From Cloacibacillus evryensis DSM 19522 (GTDB lineage: Bacteria > Synergistota > Synergistia > Synergistales > Synergistaceae): a stretch of 64,000 nucleotides of DNA. This document shows positions 23,731 to 32,143 of this stretch, in pieces (positions within the stretch are counted from its first letter, which is position 1; each line of letters begins with the position of its first letter). Location: the NCBI RefSeq assembly GCF_000585335.1, contig NZ_KK073872.1:254001-318000 (forward strand), read 5' to 3'. Under the pieces are notes generated by a model. The model saw only the letters and a program-made list of their open reading frames with translations. It was not told the origin of the DNA and made no database searches. The translations under genes were made by a program, and so were the position numbers.

Positions 23731-24735
23731 CTAGCGCTCCGCGTCGATCAGAAAATGTTTTCTGGCGTCGTTCATGAGCTGGCGTCCCATCACCGGTTCC
23801 AGCCCCTTCCAATTCTCTACGATCGCCCGGCGCAGCGGCAGCAGCTCCGCGTCGCTGTAGGTAAAGACCCGTATGCCGCTTTGCCTCATCCGCTTGAGGT
23901 TTCTTTTATTGTTATGCTTCGCCTGTTCAAAAGACTTCGCCGAGGCGCGCGCCACTTCGCCGTAGATCACCGCGATATCCCCCTCGCTGAGTCTGTCCCA
24001 GGTCTTGGCGCTCATGAGATAGGACTCCACCGCCTGTGAATAATTCAGCTGATACCAGTATTTCATGATGCCTTTAAGGTTAGCGAGGGCAGCTCCGGAG
24101 GATATTGAGGAGACGGCGTCGCACCTCCCCTCCTGCAGCGCGCGGGCCGTATCGGCGTATGGCATCGTGACGGTCCTGTATCCCTGTGCCTCGATCGCCG
24201 ACTTATAGACGTGCATGGGCGGTATGCGCACGAGAAGCCCCTTGTCGGCTTTAGGGTCCAGAGGGGAGTTTATCGGCTTGACAGAGGCGATGCCGGTGAG
24301 TCCCTCCACATTGAATCCCAGCAGTTTGACGCCCAGCCGCGTGTTGTACTCATCCATCTTTTGAGAGAGCCAGCTGTCAAGCCTGACATTTCTCCGGACA
24401 ACGTTGTGGTCGACGAAGGCATTGAGATAGACCAGCTCAAGGCGCGGGTCGAAATGGCTTGGAATGGAGATCAGCGCCATGTCGATCGCCCCGCGCATCA
24501 GGTCCTCGTATATGATCGTATAATCCCCGAGCAGATTGTCGGGGTAGACCTCTATGTTGACGCGCCCGCGCGTCCTCGTCCGAACGCCCTCGGCGATCTC
24601 CCTCATCAGCTTGGTGGCGCTGTGTTCCTCCGGGAACTGTCCCGCGAAGCGCAATGTGACCTCGGCGGCCGCGGAGGGAGATGAAATAAGCGCAAGCAAC
24701 ATTAAGGAACAGAGTATATTTTTCAGGCATCTCAT
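23731..24735 (-). CDS. TRAP transporter substrate-binding protein (DctP family), copy 1
   Basis: 334 residues. The signal peptide (LKNILCSLMLLALISSPSAAAE) is followed by the DctP pattern VTLRFAGQFPEEHSATKLMREIAEGVR, YEDLMRGAIDMALISIPS and the conserved arginine region around KADKGLLVRIPPMHVYKSAIEAQGYRT. The start is ATG 24735; the frame upstream to 24822 has no signal-like start. It is a close paralogue of the next gene along most of its length. No DctQ or DctM membrane subunit is in the window. It is convergent with the dehydratase genes. Confidence 0.9.
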   Translation of the reverse strand: MRCLKNILCSLMLLALISSPSAAAEVTLRFAGQFPEEHSATKLMREIAEGVRTRTRGRVNIEVYPDNLLGDYTIIYEDLMRGAIDMALISIPSHFDPRLELVYLNAFVDHNVVRRNVRLDSWLSQKMDEYNTRLGVKLLGFNVEGLTGIASVKPINSPLDPKADKGLLVRIPPMHVYKSAIEAQGYRTVTMPYADTARALQEGRCDAVSSISSGAALANLKGIMKYWYQLNYSQAVESYLMSAKTWDRLSEGDIAVIYGEVARASAKSFEQAKHNNKRNLKRMRQSGIRVFTYSDAELLPLRRAIVENWKGLEPVMGRQLMNDARKHFLIDAER

Positions 24736-24955
24736 AACTATATCACTCTTTCTTTTCGTGTTGCGGCGCTCCGAACGGTCCCCCGCAATATGTGATATCC
24801 CTTTTTCTCGCAATAGCGGCAAATTAAAGACGTACTTCGCCTTTATATCATATATACCTGCGTTATGCCAGAGTAATTAAAGGAAAAGCGCCTTCCCGGC
24901 GTTTGCCGCGCGTCGGCTGAACGGCGAACGAAGAAGAGCGCGTGGGCGGACGGCG

Positions 24956-24992
24956 AAAAGCCTCCGCGGCGTGCTGAAAGCGGAGGCTTTTT
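24956..24992. terminator. Intrinsic terminator between the two TRAP genes
   Basis: Stem AAAAGCCTCCGC (24956-24967) / GCGGAGGCTTTT (24980-24991). It lies just past the stop of the TRAP gene ending at 25032. The T-runs on both strands are short but present. Confidence 0.75.
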
Positions 24993-25031
24993 CGCTGACT
25001 CATTTACGGGCGGACGGCCGCCGTGAGGCGT

Positions 25032-26033
25032 CTATTTATCCTTGATCGAAAAATGCTTCCTTGCCTCTTTCATTAGCTGGGCGCCCATCGTGGGGTCGAG
25101 CTGCTTCCAGTTTTCCATCACCGCCCGGCGCAGCGGCAGCAGTTCGGCGTCTGTATAGGTAAAGACCTGCACGCCGTTTTTTCTCATCATCTCAAGGTTC
25201 TTCCTGTCGTTCTGCTGTGCCTGTTCGAATGATTTCGCGGATGCCTTGGCGACCTCGGCGTATATGGCCGCGAGGTCGTCCTCGCTGAGTTTGTCCCAGC
25301 TTTTCGCGCTCATGAGATACGATTCAGTCTCCTGCGAGTAGTTGAGCTGGTACCAGTATTTCATTATCCCCTTGAGCTCCGACAGCGCCGCGCCGGTCGA
25401 TATCGAGGAGACCGCGTCGCAGGTGCCGTCCTGCAGAGAACGGGCTATATCGGAATAGGGCAGCGAGATCGTCCGGTAGCCCTGGGCCTCCGCCGCCGAC
25501 TTATAGACGTTCATGAAGGGGACCCGAGCGAGCACACCCTTATTGATATTTGGATTCAGCGGCTCGCGCACCGGTTTCTTCGAGGCGATGCCGGTGAGCC
25601 CCTCGATATTAAAACCGAGGAACTTTACGCCAAGGCGCGTATTATACTCGTTCATCTTTTTTGAGAGCCAGCTTCCGGGCTTGAACTCCCTTTTTAGTAC
25701 GTCGTAGTTGGCGAAGGCGTTCAGGTAAACGAGCTCCAGCCGCGGGTCAAACTGGCTGGGGACCGAGATGAGCGCCATATCCACCGCTCCGCGCATCAGG
25801 TCCTCATATATTATCGTATAATCGCCGAGCCTGTTGGCGGGAAAGACCTCTATCTCGACGCGCCCGCCGGTCTTCTCCCTCACTCCGTTTGCGATCTCGC
25901 GCATGGACTTTATCGCGCTGTGATCCTCAGGGAACTGTCCGGCAAAGCGCAGCTTCACCTCGGCGGCGTCGGAACAAGGGGCGAGAAACAGAAGCAGCAT
26001 AAGAACACAGAGCGAATTTTTGAAACTCTTCAT
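25032..26033 (-). CDS. TRAP transporter substrate-binding protein (DctP family), copy 2
   Basis: 333 residues, same architecture as the copy at 23731. It has a signal peptide (SFKNSLCVLMLLLFLAPCSDA), then KLRFAGQFPEDHSAIKSMREIANGVR, YEDLMRGAVDMALISVPSQFDPRLELVYLNAFANYD and CDAVSSISTGAAL. The two copies align without large gaps and most residues agree, so they arose by tandem duplication. The substrate-contact segment differs modestly (NKGVLARVPFMNV against DKGLLVRIPPMHV), allowing altered specificity. AAAGGAGAGG precedes the ATG. A TACAAT box on the minus strand upstream suggests its own promoter. Confidence 0.9.
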   Translation of the reverse strand: MKSFKNSLCVLMLLLFLAPCSDAAEVKLRFAGQFPEDHSAIKSMREIANGVREKTGGRVEIEVFPANRLGDYTIIYEDLMRGAVDMALISVPSQFDPRLELVYLNAFANYDVLKREFKPGSWLSKKMNEYNTRLGVKFLGFNIEGLTGIASKKPVREPLNPNINKGVLARVPFMNVYKSAAEAQGYRTISLPYSDIARSLQDGTCDAVSSISTGAALSELKGIMKYWYQLNYSQETESYLMSAKSWDKLSEDDLAAIYAEVAKASAKSFEQAQQNDRKNLEMMRKNGVQVFTYTDAELLPLRRAVMENWKQLDPTMGAQLMKEARKHFSIKDK

Positions 26034-26264
26034 AGCAAAAACCTCTCCTTTATGTCATTTAAATTGCTTGTATGTTGATTGCCTCTCCGCCGCAAAGTCG
26101 GCCCCGTCGGACAGGCAAACTCGCCTAGATCCCTTAGAATTGTAGCATGAATGACAAAGTCACGCCAATATTTGTAAATTCGCCCGCGCCGATGGGCAGG
26201 ACACGTATAATTCGCCGTTTATAAGCGCGGTTTCCGCCGATTTAGCTGGAGAGGAGATTTTGTA

Positions 26265-26294
26265 TGTAAACTAAATAAAAAATTTAAGTTGACA
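26265..26294 (+). promoter_or_regulatory. BirA-type biotin operator
   Basis: TGTAAACT (26265-26272), 14 bases, AGTTGACA (26287-26294). The halves are inverted with one mismatch, and half-site and spacing match the biotin repressor box of the TTGTAAACC-N14-GGTTTACAA type. The right half covers the -35 box of the bioY promoter. Confidence 0.75.
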
Positions 26295-26317
26295 CAAGTT
26301 TGCCGCCGCGTTATTAT
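26289..26317 (+). promoter_or_regulatory. Promoter of bioY, implying a leaderless mRNA
   Basis: TTGACA (26289-26294), 17-base spacer, TATTAT (26312-26317). The expected start of transcription, about seven bases on, coincides with the bioY ATG at 26325. There is no ribosome-binding site before that ATG. Confidence 0.75.
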
Positions 26318-26324
26318 TTTCGGC

Positions 26325-26882
26325 ATGAAGATAAAGGCGATGATCGAGATATCAATATTCGCGGTGCTTACCGCCGTAGGCGCAAGGCTGATGGTGCCGG
26401 TGCCTTTTGTACCGTTCACGCTGCAGACCCTGGTCTGTATGCTTGCCGGGCTTTTGCTTGGCCCGAAGAGGGGAGCCGCCTCGCAGGCGCTTTATATGGC
26501 GATGGGGCTGATCGGCATTCCCGTCTTTACCTCCGCGGCCGGCCCGGCGGCGGTGCTGATGCCCTCTTTCGGCTATATTCTCGGCTTTATCGGCTGCGCC
26601 TGGCTGAGCGGCTGTTTGCGCGACATGTTTTTCAAAAAATATGGTTCGGTGACGCGCCTCCAGTATTTTGCCGCGGCGATGGCGGGAGTCGCGGTCGTCT
26701 ATCTTATCGGCGTCGCCTATCTCTACGTCATTTTGAACTTCTGGGTCAAGTCCGGCGGCGCGACATTTTTTAAAGTCCTCTCGATCGGCTTTTTCAGCAC
26801 TATCGCCGGCGACGCGGCAAAAGCGGCGCTTGCCGCCGTCATCGCCCGCCGGCTTGAGGCCGGCGGCGTATTCCGGAATTGA
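26325..26882 (+). CDS. bioY: Biotin transporter S component
   Basis: 185 residues, six hydrophobic helices. BioY signatures: AVGARLMVPVPFVPFTLQTLVCMLAGLLLGPKRGAASQALYMAMGLIGIPVF and a glycine-rich helix near FGYILGF. It is the membrane component that binds biotin, alone or with an ECF module (bioMN or a shared EcfAAT, not in the window). ATG 26325 is chosen; the TTG at 26289 lies inside the promoter. Control by BirA through 26265-26294 is strongly suggested. Confidence 0.92.
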   Translation: MKIKAMIEISIFAVLTAVGARLMVPVPFVPFTLQTLVCMLAGLLLGPKRGAASQALYMAMGLIGIPVFTSAAGPAAVLMPSFGYILGFIGCAWLSGCLRDMFFKKYGSVTRLQYFAAAMAGVAVVYLIGVAYLYVILNFWVKSGGATFFKVLSIGFFSTIAGDAAKAALAAVIARRLEAGGVFRN

Positions 26883-26910
26883 CCTGCGAAGATAAGAGGT
26901 ATTGGAAATA

Positions 26911-26943
26911 AAGGGGCCTCCCTGTCTCTGCGGGGAGGCCCTT
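26911..26943. terminator. Bidirectional terminator between bioY and the proC homologue
   Basis: Stem AAGGGGCCTCCC (26911-26922) / GGGGAGGCCCTT (26932-26943). On the minus strand it is followed by CCCCTTTATTT, so it serves best for the minus-strand gene ending at 26970. Confidence 0.7.
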
Positions 26944-26969
26944 CCGCGTTCACAGGCCGGCCCGCGCTT

Positions 26970-27833
26970 TTACGCCGCGGAAACGGCGAATTTCCGGCGC
27001 AGTCCGGCGCATAGTTCGTCATTGCGCGAAAGCCCGGCCACGAGGGCTTCGGAGAAGGAGGCTCCCTCTCTCAGCGCAGTCGTCATCGCCTCCGTCACGC
27101 CGCCCTTTGTCGATACGTTTGTGAGCGAAGCCCCGCTTTTCTCGCCGGCATGGGCCGCGGTCACGCGGTCGATCCAGGGGGCGAGCTCGCGGTAGATGGG
27201 GTAACGTTTCGACATATCGAGGAGCGCCGACCGCTTTTCGTCTTCGTCGACTTCGGTGTTGAGCAGTATTGGCGGCAGGCAGATCCCCACGGTGAAGGAA
27301 TCGAGCTCGCTTTCGCAGGATAGGTCGAATACTTTGAGCCCCGCCGCCTTGAGCACCGCGCAGGAGCGCGCCTCGGAGGGGAAGGAGACGCCGAGCCCCA
27401 GTCCGTCGGCTATCGTCTCCGGTCCGCTGCACATGACGCGGCAGAGATCCGCGGAGAATACGCGGTGCAGCGTTTCCAGCGAGATGCCGGCCATGAATGA
27501 GATGATGAAGGCTCCCTTTTTTACGGCCATCCCGCAAAAATCCGTCAGGCTCTGGGGGCGCGCCGCAAGCAGGATGATGTCCGAGCGCCCCATTAGTTCG
27601 GCGGTTTTCGTCATGCAGCGGGCAAGCCCGGCGGCGCGGGCGCGTTCGAGCGTCTCAGCGCGCCCACCGCATGAGATCAGCAGCCGTTCTTTGGGGAAAC
27701 CGTGCGCGAGAAGCGAAGAGACGACTGAGCTTCCAAGGTGTCCGAATCCCGCCACTCCGAGGGTCTTTCCCATGAGCGCCTCGTCTGTGAGGCAGCCGGC
27801 GGTCGCCGTATTGCGGTCATTTATATTTTTCAT
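26970..27833 (-). CDS. Pyrroline-5-carboxylate reductase-like protein
   Basis: 287 residues. Residues ~22-120 form a Rossmann fold with VAGFGHLGSSVVSSLLAHG for NAD(P), then IILLAARPQSL and IISFMAGISLETLHRVF as in ProC. The C-terminal dimerisation domain has TNVSTKGGVTEAMTTALREG, matching the ProC (SPGGTT-type) substrate loop but with substitutions, and the first 20 residues are an extra hydrophilic extension. It probably reduces pyrroline-5-carboxylate (proline synthesis) or a related imine, though as a divergent member it may act on another cyclic imine. AAGGAAG precedes ATG 27833. A leader ORF and terminator lie upstream. Confidence 0.8.
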   Translation of the reverse strand: MKNINDRNTATAGCLTDEALMGKTLGVAGFGHLGSSVVSSLLAHGFPKERLLISCGGRAETLERARAAGLARCMTKTAELMGRSDIILLAARPQSLTDFCGMAVKKGAFIISFMAGISLETLHRVFSADLCRVMCSGPETIADGLGLGVSFPSEARSCAVLKAAGLKVFDLSCESELDSFTVGICLPPILLNTEVDEDEKRSALLDMSKRYPIYRELAPWIDRVTAAHAGEKSGASLTNVSTKGGVTEAMTTALREGASFSEALVAGLSRNDELCAGLRRKFAVSAA

Positions 27834-27972
27834 TTCAATTTCTTCCTTTCAGACAAATAAACAGAGTCCCGGCGCGCCGCCAGCCGCTGACGCGCAGGAC
27901 TAAGCCCGCGCCTGAAGAGGCCGGGCGGCCATGATCGGATATTTCTTTCAATTAAGATAAAAAGAAAGGGGT

Positions 27973-27989
27973 GCGGACCGGAGGTCCGC
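27973..27989 (-). terminator. Intrinsic terminator (putative attenuator) before the proC homologue
   Basis: On the minus strand: GCGGACC (27989-27983), loop TCC, GGTCCGC (27979-27973), then ACCCCTTTCTTTTT. It starts 11 bases after the leader stop codon and 140 bases before the reductase ATG. Leader bases TCCGCC (codons 10-11) could pair with GGCGGA at the foot of the stem as a competing structure. Confidence 0.7.
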
Positions 27990-27999
27990 CGAAGATGCG

Positions 28000-28071
28000 T
28001 TAGAGGGTATACGGTCGAGGTCGGGTGTATCCTGCGCAGGCGGATGCTAAAATTCTGTATTGTCGTAACAT
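28000..28071 (-). CDS. Arg/Pro-containing leader peptide of the proC homologue (23 aa)
   Basis: 23 codons from ATG 28071 to TAA 28000, with AGAAGG eight bases before the ATG. The peptide has four Arg codons, all CGA or AGA whereas neighbouring genes mostly use CGC, and two Pro codons close together (TRPRPY near the end). It lies between a consensus promoter (28111-28139) and a terminator (27973-27989), upstream of a gene for proline-type metabolism. The same layout occurs before metNIQ. Stalling at the Arg-Pro cluster when Arg or Pro is short is the proposed signal. This role is inferred, and the Pro enrichment is modest. Confidence 0.6.
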   Translation of the reverse strand: MLRQYRILASACAGYTRPRPYTL

Positions 28072-28110
28072 GCGGTCACCCTTCTCTCGTGCCAGAAATT
28101 ATTTCCCAGC

Positions 28111-28139
28111 ATATTACCCGCATGGGATAAAAATGTCAA
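28111..28139 (-). promoter_or_regulatory. Sigma-70 promoter of the proC-homologue leader
   Basis: On the minus strand: TTGACA (28139-28134), 17-base spacer, TAATAT (28116-28111). Transcription would start near 28104, about 20 bases before the leader ribosome site. Confidence 0.8.
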
Positions 28140-28261
28140 CAGAGGGATAGTGTGAATTTAGATTTTGTACAAAATAGTGATCTGAATTAAATTTTTTGAT
28201 GAAGGCCCGCCGGCGGAGGCTCAGGAAATACTGATTAATCCACTTTGTCATACAAAACCTG

Positions 28262-28281
28262 ACGCATATAATCAGCGGCTC
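28262..28281. repeat. 20-bp dispersed repeat, copy 2
   Basis: ACGCATATAATCAGCGGCTC, identical to 10340-10359. It abuts the 3' end of the RarD-like gene (stop codon 28283-28285). A TTGTCA sixteen bases before its TATAAT gives a promoter-like arrangement on the plus strand (28247-28272). Confidence 0.6.
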
Positions 28282-28282
28282 T

Positions 28283-29182
28283 CTAAATGTCTTCCAGCCG
28301 CCGCCGTTCTCTCCCGGCGCAGACTACGGTGTCGGCGGAGTAGACGGCGAGCGCGCTCCAGATGCAGGCGAATGTTATTATCCGGTGGATGGAGAGCGGT
28401 TCGTTGTATATGAAGGTGCCGATCAGGAATGTCATTGTCGGGGAGACGTACTGAATAAAGCCGATCGTCGTCAGTTTTATCCGTTGAGCGGCGTAGGCGA
28501 AGAGCAGTAGCGGGACGGAGGTCATTACGCCCGTTCCCGCGAGCAGCAGGTCCGTCGTCAAGCTGTAGGGGAAGTTCGCCGCCCCCGTATGCTGCAGCCA
28601 GCAGAGGTAGGCGAGCGCCGCCGGCGCGGCGGAGAGGGTCTCTATCAGCAGCGCGACGGAGGGCTCGATGGAGACGGCCTTTTTCAGCACCCCGTAGAGG
28701 CCGAATGAGAGGGCCAGCCCCAGCGAGACGAGCGGTATTTCGCGGATGGTGATTATTTGTATGCAGACGCCGGCCGCCGCGATGGCGATGGCGATACGCT
28801 GGGCGCGCCGTAGTTTTTCGCCGAAGAAGAGCATGCCGAAAAACATCGATACAAGGGGATTTATGTAGTAGCCGAGGCTTGTTTCAAGGATGCGCCCGGC
28901 GTTGACCGCCCAGATGTAAAGTCCCCAGTTGAGGGTGATAAGATAGCCGCCGAGGAAGAGCCAAAGGGTCTTTCGTTTATTTTTCACGGCGAAAGCCGTT
29001 GTTTTATGCCATTGTCCCGTGACCGCTATGAGCGCGAAGGTGAAGATGGCGGACCACACGACGCGGTGCCCGAGGATCTCGGAGGAGGATACGGAGGAGA
29101 GCGCCTTCCAGTAGAGCGGCATCGATCCCCACCAGAGATATGAGAGAAAGGCCGCCGCGGCCCCTTTTTGCGGAATTGTCAT
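28283..29182 (-). CDS. RarD-like EamA/DMT-superfamily permease
   Basis: 299 residues and about ten transmembrane helices. The N-terminus SYLWWGSMPLYWKALSSVSSSEILGHRVVWSAIF and GYYINPLVSMFFGMLFFGEKLRRAQ match the RarD branch of the DMT superfamily, originally linked to chloramphenicol sensitivity. The second half contains FIQYVSPTMTFLIGTFIYNEPLS. An inverted repeat CGGAACG/CGTTCCG at 29214-29236 lies upstream. Substrate unknown. Confidence 0.87.
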   Translation of the reverse strand: MTIPQKGAAAAFLSYLWWGSMPLYWKALSSVSSSEILGHRVVWSAIFTFALIAVTGQWHKTTAFAVKNKRKTLWLFLGGYLITLNWGLYIWAVNAGRILETSLGYYINPLVSMFFGMLFFGEKLRRAQRIAIAIAAAGVCIQIITIREIPLVSLGLALSFGLYGVLKKAVSIEPSVALLIETLSAAPAALAYLCWLQHTGAANFPYSLTTDLLLAGTGVMTSVPLLLFAYAAQRIKLTTIGFIQYVSPTMTFLIGTFIYNEPLSIHRIITFACIWSALAVYSADTVVCAGRERRRLEDI

Positions 29183-29349
29183 CAGTATCCTCCTAACAGT
29201 CTCGTGCTCAAACCGGAACGCGGCAAAATCGTTCCGCGGCTTTGAATGCCGTCCTTCACACGCTTTATTTTACACGTTCCCTCTGTTTTGTGATAAACTA
29301 TTCAGATGTATAATTTGTATGTTTTTCTGTGACGGAAGGAAGAACGGGC

Positions 29350-30546
29350 ATGAAGGAACATCTGGAGCTTTCATCTTTAGGCGCTTCGTTGCTTGCGGAG
29401 GCTGAACGGATATCCGGCGAGATACAGGACTGGAGACGTGATTTTCATCAGTTTCCGGAGTTTGCTTTTGAAGAGAATATAACGGCGTCGAAGATCACGA
29501 ACGTTATGCGTTCTATTCCAGGGATGGCGGTGACGACCGGTTTTGCCATTCAGACCTCGGTGATCGGCGTGCTGGGGGCCGAGATACCCGGCCCGGCGCT
29601 GATGTTGCGCGCGACGATGGACGCGACGGCGGCCGAGGAACAGACGGGGCTGCCCTTTTCGTCCTGTATGCCCGGCGCGATGCACGGCTGCGGCCATGAC
29701 GCGGAGATGGCTTCCCTGCTCGGCGCGGCCTCCGTCCTTTCGAAATACCGCGGCGAGCTGAAGCAGAGGGTGGTCTTTCTCTTTCAGCCTGCGGGCGAGG
29801 GGCGAAGCGGCGCGAAGACCCTCACGGAAAATAACATCATCGAAAAGTTTCACATCGGGCGCAGCGTCGCCGTAAACTGGGCCTCCGAGCTCCCATACGG
29901 AGAACTTTTTACACGGCGCGGCGTTATGACGGCTCTCTCTGACCGTATCCATATAGATATCAGGGGAACGGCGGGACATGCCGCCGAGCCGCATATGACG
30001 GTCGACCCCGTTACGATCGCCGCCAACGTGATCATTATGATACAGACGATGCTCTCGCGCGAGGTGGACCCGCGCGAACCCGTGGTCGTCTCCTTCGGGC
30101 AGGTAGAGTCCGGCGAGGCCTATAATATAATTCCCGAACAGGCCAACCTCTGGGGTACGCTGCGCGCCTTTGACCCCAAAGTGCGCGATTTCGTACAGAG
30201 CCGCATCGAAGCGGTGGCCCCGGCTATTGCGAAGGCGTTCCGAGGACTGGCGTCGGTGGAATATACCCGCAACTACGCGCAGGTGGACAATAACCTCGAT
30301 ATGGTGGATGAACTCCTCCGTGTCGGGGTTCCTTTTTTCGGGGAGGACGGGCTCAACATGCTTGAGCGTCCTTTGCTTTCCGGCGATGATTTCGCGTTCT
30401 TCAGCCACCGTGTGCCCTCTCTTTTCATGTTGATGGGCACTGGGCTTGAATACCCGCTGCATCATCCCCGCTATGACGTGCCCGAGAGCATGCTTTCGTT
30501 TTCGGCCGCCTGGGAGGCGTATCTGGCTCTGACGTTTGGCCGCTAG
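29350..30546 (+). CDS. M20-family amidohydrolase (aminoacylase/peptidase-like)
   Basis: 398 residues. M20 marks include RRDFHQFPEFAFEE near the start, CMPGAMHGCGHDAEMASLLGAA as the metal-binding core, FQPAGEGRSGAKTL with the catalytic Glu region, and GTAGHAAEPHMTVDPV in the dimerisation domain. The terminal histidine is in YPLHHPRYDVPE. It likely deacylates N-acyl amino acids or similar amides in the cytosol. ATG 29350 has GGAAGGA nine bases upstream. A TATAAT lies at 29309-29314. Confidence 0.88.
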   Translation: MKEHLELSSLGASLLAEAERISGEIQDWRRDFHQFPEFAFEENITASKITNVMRSIPGMAVTTGFAIQTSVIGVLGAEIPGPALMLRATMDATAAEEQTGLPFSSCMPGAMHGCGHDAEMASLLGAASVLSKYRGELKQRVVFLFQPAGEGRSGAKTLTENNIIEKFHIGRSVAVNWASELPYGELFTRRGVMTALSDRIHIDIRGTAGHAAEPHMTVDPVTIAANVIIMIQTMLSREVDPREPVVVSFGQVESGEAYNIIPEQANLWGTLRAFDPKVRDFVQSRIEAVAPAIAKAFRGLASVEYTRNYAQVDNNLDMVDELLRVGVPFFGEDGLNMLERPLLSGDDFAFFSHRVPSLFMLMGTGLEYPLHHPRYDVPESMLSFSAAWEAYLALTFGR

Positions 30547-30646
30547 ATCCTCCCGGCTCTCAGGCGTCGGGTCTTTTGGTATATGCCGCGTATGATCGGC
30601 GGATCGCATGCGGCCGGTGTTATTGAAAAAGTTGCAGAAATAAACT

Positions 30647-32137
30647 ATGGATGTGATGCAGTTGAGTTCCAGGCTGGATATCATTATCAGGGATAATCTG
30701 AACAGGCTCCCGACGGAGCCTTTTATCTGGTGGCAGAAGACGTGGTGGTCTCGCGGGGCGTTTCTCGAACTGATCGAGGAATGCGAAGAGAGGCTCCGCG
30801 CCAGTAATTTCAAAAGAGGACAGCGCCTGGCCCTGTTGATGCCGAACAGCCCCGTGCTGCTCGCGACGGCGGTCGCGGTCTGGCGTCTTGGCGGTGCGGT
30901 CGTGCTGATAGATTTCCGCTCCGGCTATCTGCCGCTCATCCGGCAGCTGCGGCACGCGGACGTCTTTGCGGCGCTGACTTACCGCGGCTGTGAGGACCTG
31001 GTCCAGCTTATCTCCGAGGAGGGCATCCCCTGCTCCGTGATAAGCCTGGATACCCTTGAGGAGAATATTCCCGGACGCCCCTGCGCGGAGGAGAGCGAAG
31101 AGACCGCGGTCATCTTCTACACCTCCGGCACCACGGGCGAACCGAAGGCCGTGCCGCTTACGCACGATAATCTGCTGTACTGCATAGAGGGCTGCGTAGA
31201 GCATATCGACATGCTCAACGAGGACGACGTTTTCCTGAATGCGCTGCCCAACTCGAACGTCTTCGGGTTCCTGTGCGGCGCGCTGCTCCCGCTGGTAAAG
31301 GCGACGCGGCAGGCGATACTGACCTCGTTCATGCCCGTCGAATCTTCGATGGACGCCATCAAACACGCCGAGGTGACGATCGCGACGGCGGTGCCGACGA
31401 TGATCGCGCTGATGATCGGCGCCGTCTCGCGCGGCGCAACGCTCTCTTCTTCCATGCGCTGCATCCTCTCGGGCGGCGACCGGCTCCCGGCCAGGATCTC
31501 GGCGCGCGCCGAAAGGCTGCTCGGCGTTCCCGTGCTCCAGGGATACGGCCTGACGGAGGCCTCTTCGGTGGTGGCGCTGCCGCCCTCGATCAACGCCGCA
31601 AAGCCGGGCAGCGTCGGCACGCTGCTCTCCTGCGTCGAGGCCGAGATCCGCAGCGACGAGGGGGCGGTGCTTCCCCAGGGACGCGAGGGACATCTGTGGA
31701 TAAGGGGCAGCTCCGTCGCCAAGTGTTATTACCGCAACCCCGAGCTGACGGCCGAACGTTTTGAAAACGGCTGGTTCAACACCTGCGACATCGCGAAGTT
31801 TGACGACGAGGGATACCTCTATCTCGTCGGGCGCGCCTGTGACGTCATCTTTGTCGGCGGCTTCAAGGTCTACGCGCGCGAGGTGGAGAAGACGCTCGAG
31901 GAGCACCCGCTGGTGCTTGAGGCCGCTGTCATCGGCGTGCCGCGTTCAATAAGCGGCGAGATCGTAAAGGCCTTCGTCGTGCTCAAAAAGGGAGAGCGGG
32001 TCTCCGCGAAGGAGCTCATCGAGTATTGCAAGAAGAAGCTCTCTTATTACAAAGTGCCGAGGATCATCGAATTTGTGACCGAGATGCCGCGTTCGGCTAT
32101 CGGGGAGATCGTAAAGAGGAAGCTGTCAAAGGATTAG
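30647..32137 (+). CDS. AMP-forming acyl-CoA synthetase/ligase family protein
   Basis: 496 residues of the ANL superfamily. P-loop-like motif IFYTSGTTGEPKAVPLTHDNL (~residue 163), GYGLTEASSVVALPPSIN (~305), hinge and ATP motif TCDIAKFDDEGYLYLVGRACDVIFVGGFKVYAREVE, and the C-terminal catalytic Lys region SAIGEIVKRKLSKD. The N-terminal TEPFIWWQKTWWSRGAFLELIEE is usual for acyl-CoA ligases. The substrate acid is unknown. It ends seven bases before citC, so it is probably cotranscribed with citC-citX. Confidence 0.87.
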   Translation: MDVMQLSSRLDIIIRDNLNRLPTEPFIWWQKTWWSRGAFLELIEECEERLRASNFKRGQRLALLMPNSPVLLATAVAVWRLGGAVVLIDFRSGYLPLIRQLRHADVFAALTYRGCEDLVQLISEEGIPCSVISLDTLEENIPGRPCAEESEETAVIFYTSGTTGEPKAVPLTHDNLLYCIEGCVEHIDMLNEDDVFLNALPNSNVFGFLCGALLPLVKATRQAILTSFMPVESSMDAIKHAEVTIATAVPTMIALMIGAVSRGATLSSSMRCILSGGDRLPARISARAERLLGVPVLQGYGLTEASSVVALPPSINAAKPGSVGTLLSCVEAEIRSDEGAVLPQGREGHLWIRGSSVAKCYYRNPELTAERFENGWFNTCDIAKFDDEGYLYLVGRACDVIFVGGFKVYAREVEKTLEEHPLVLEAAVIGVPRSISGEIVKAFVVLKKGERVSAKELIEYCKKKLSYYKVPRIIEFVTEMPRSAIGEIVKRKLSKD

Positions 32138-32143
32138 TTAAAA

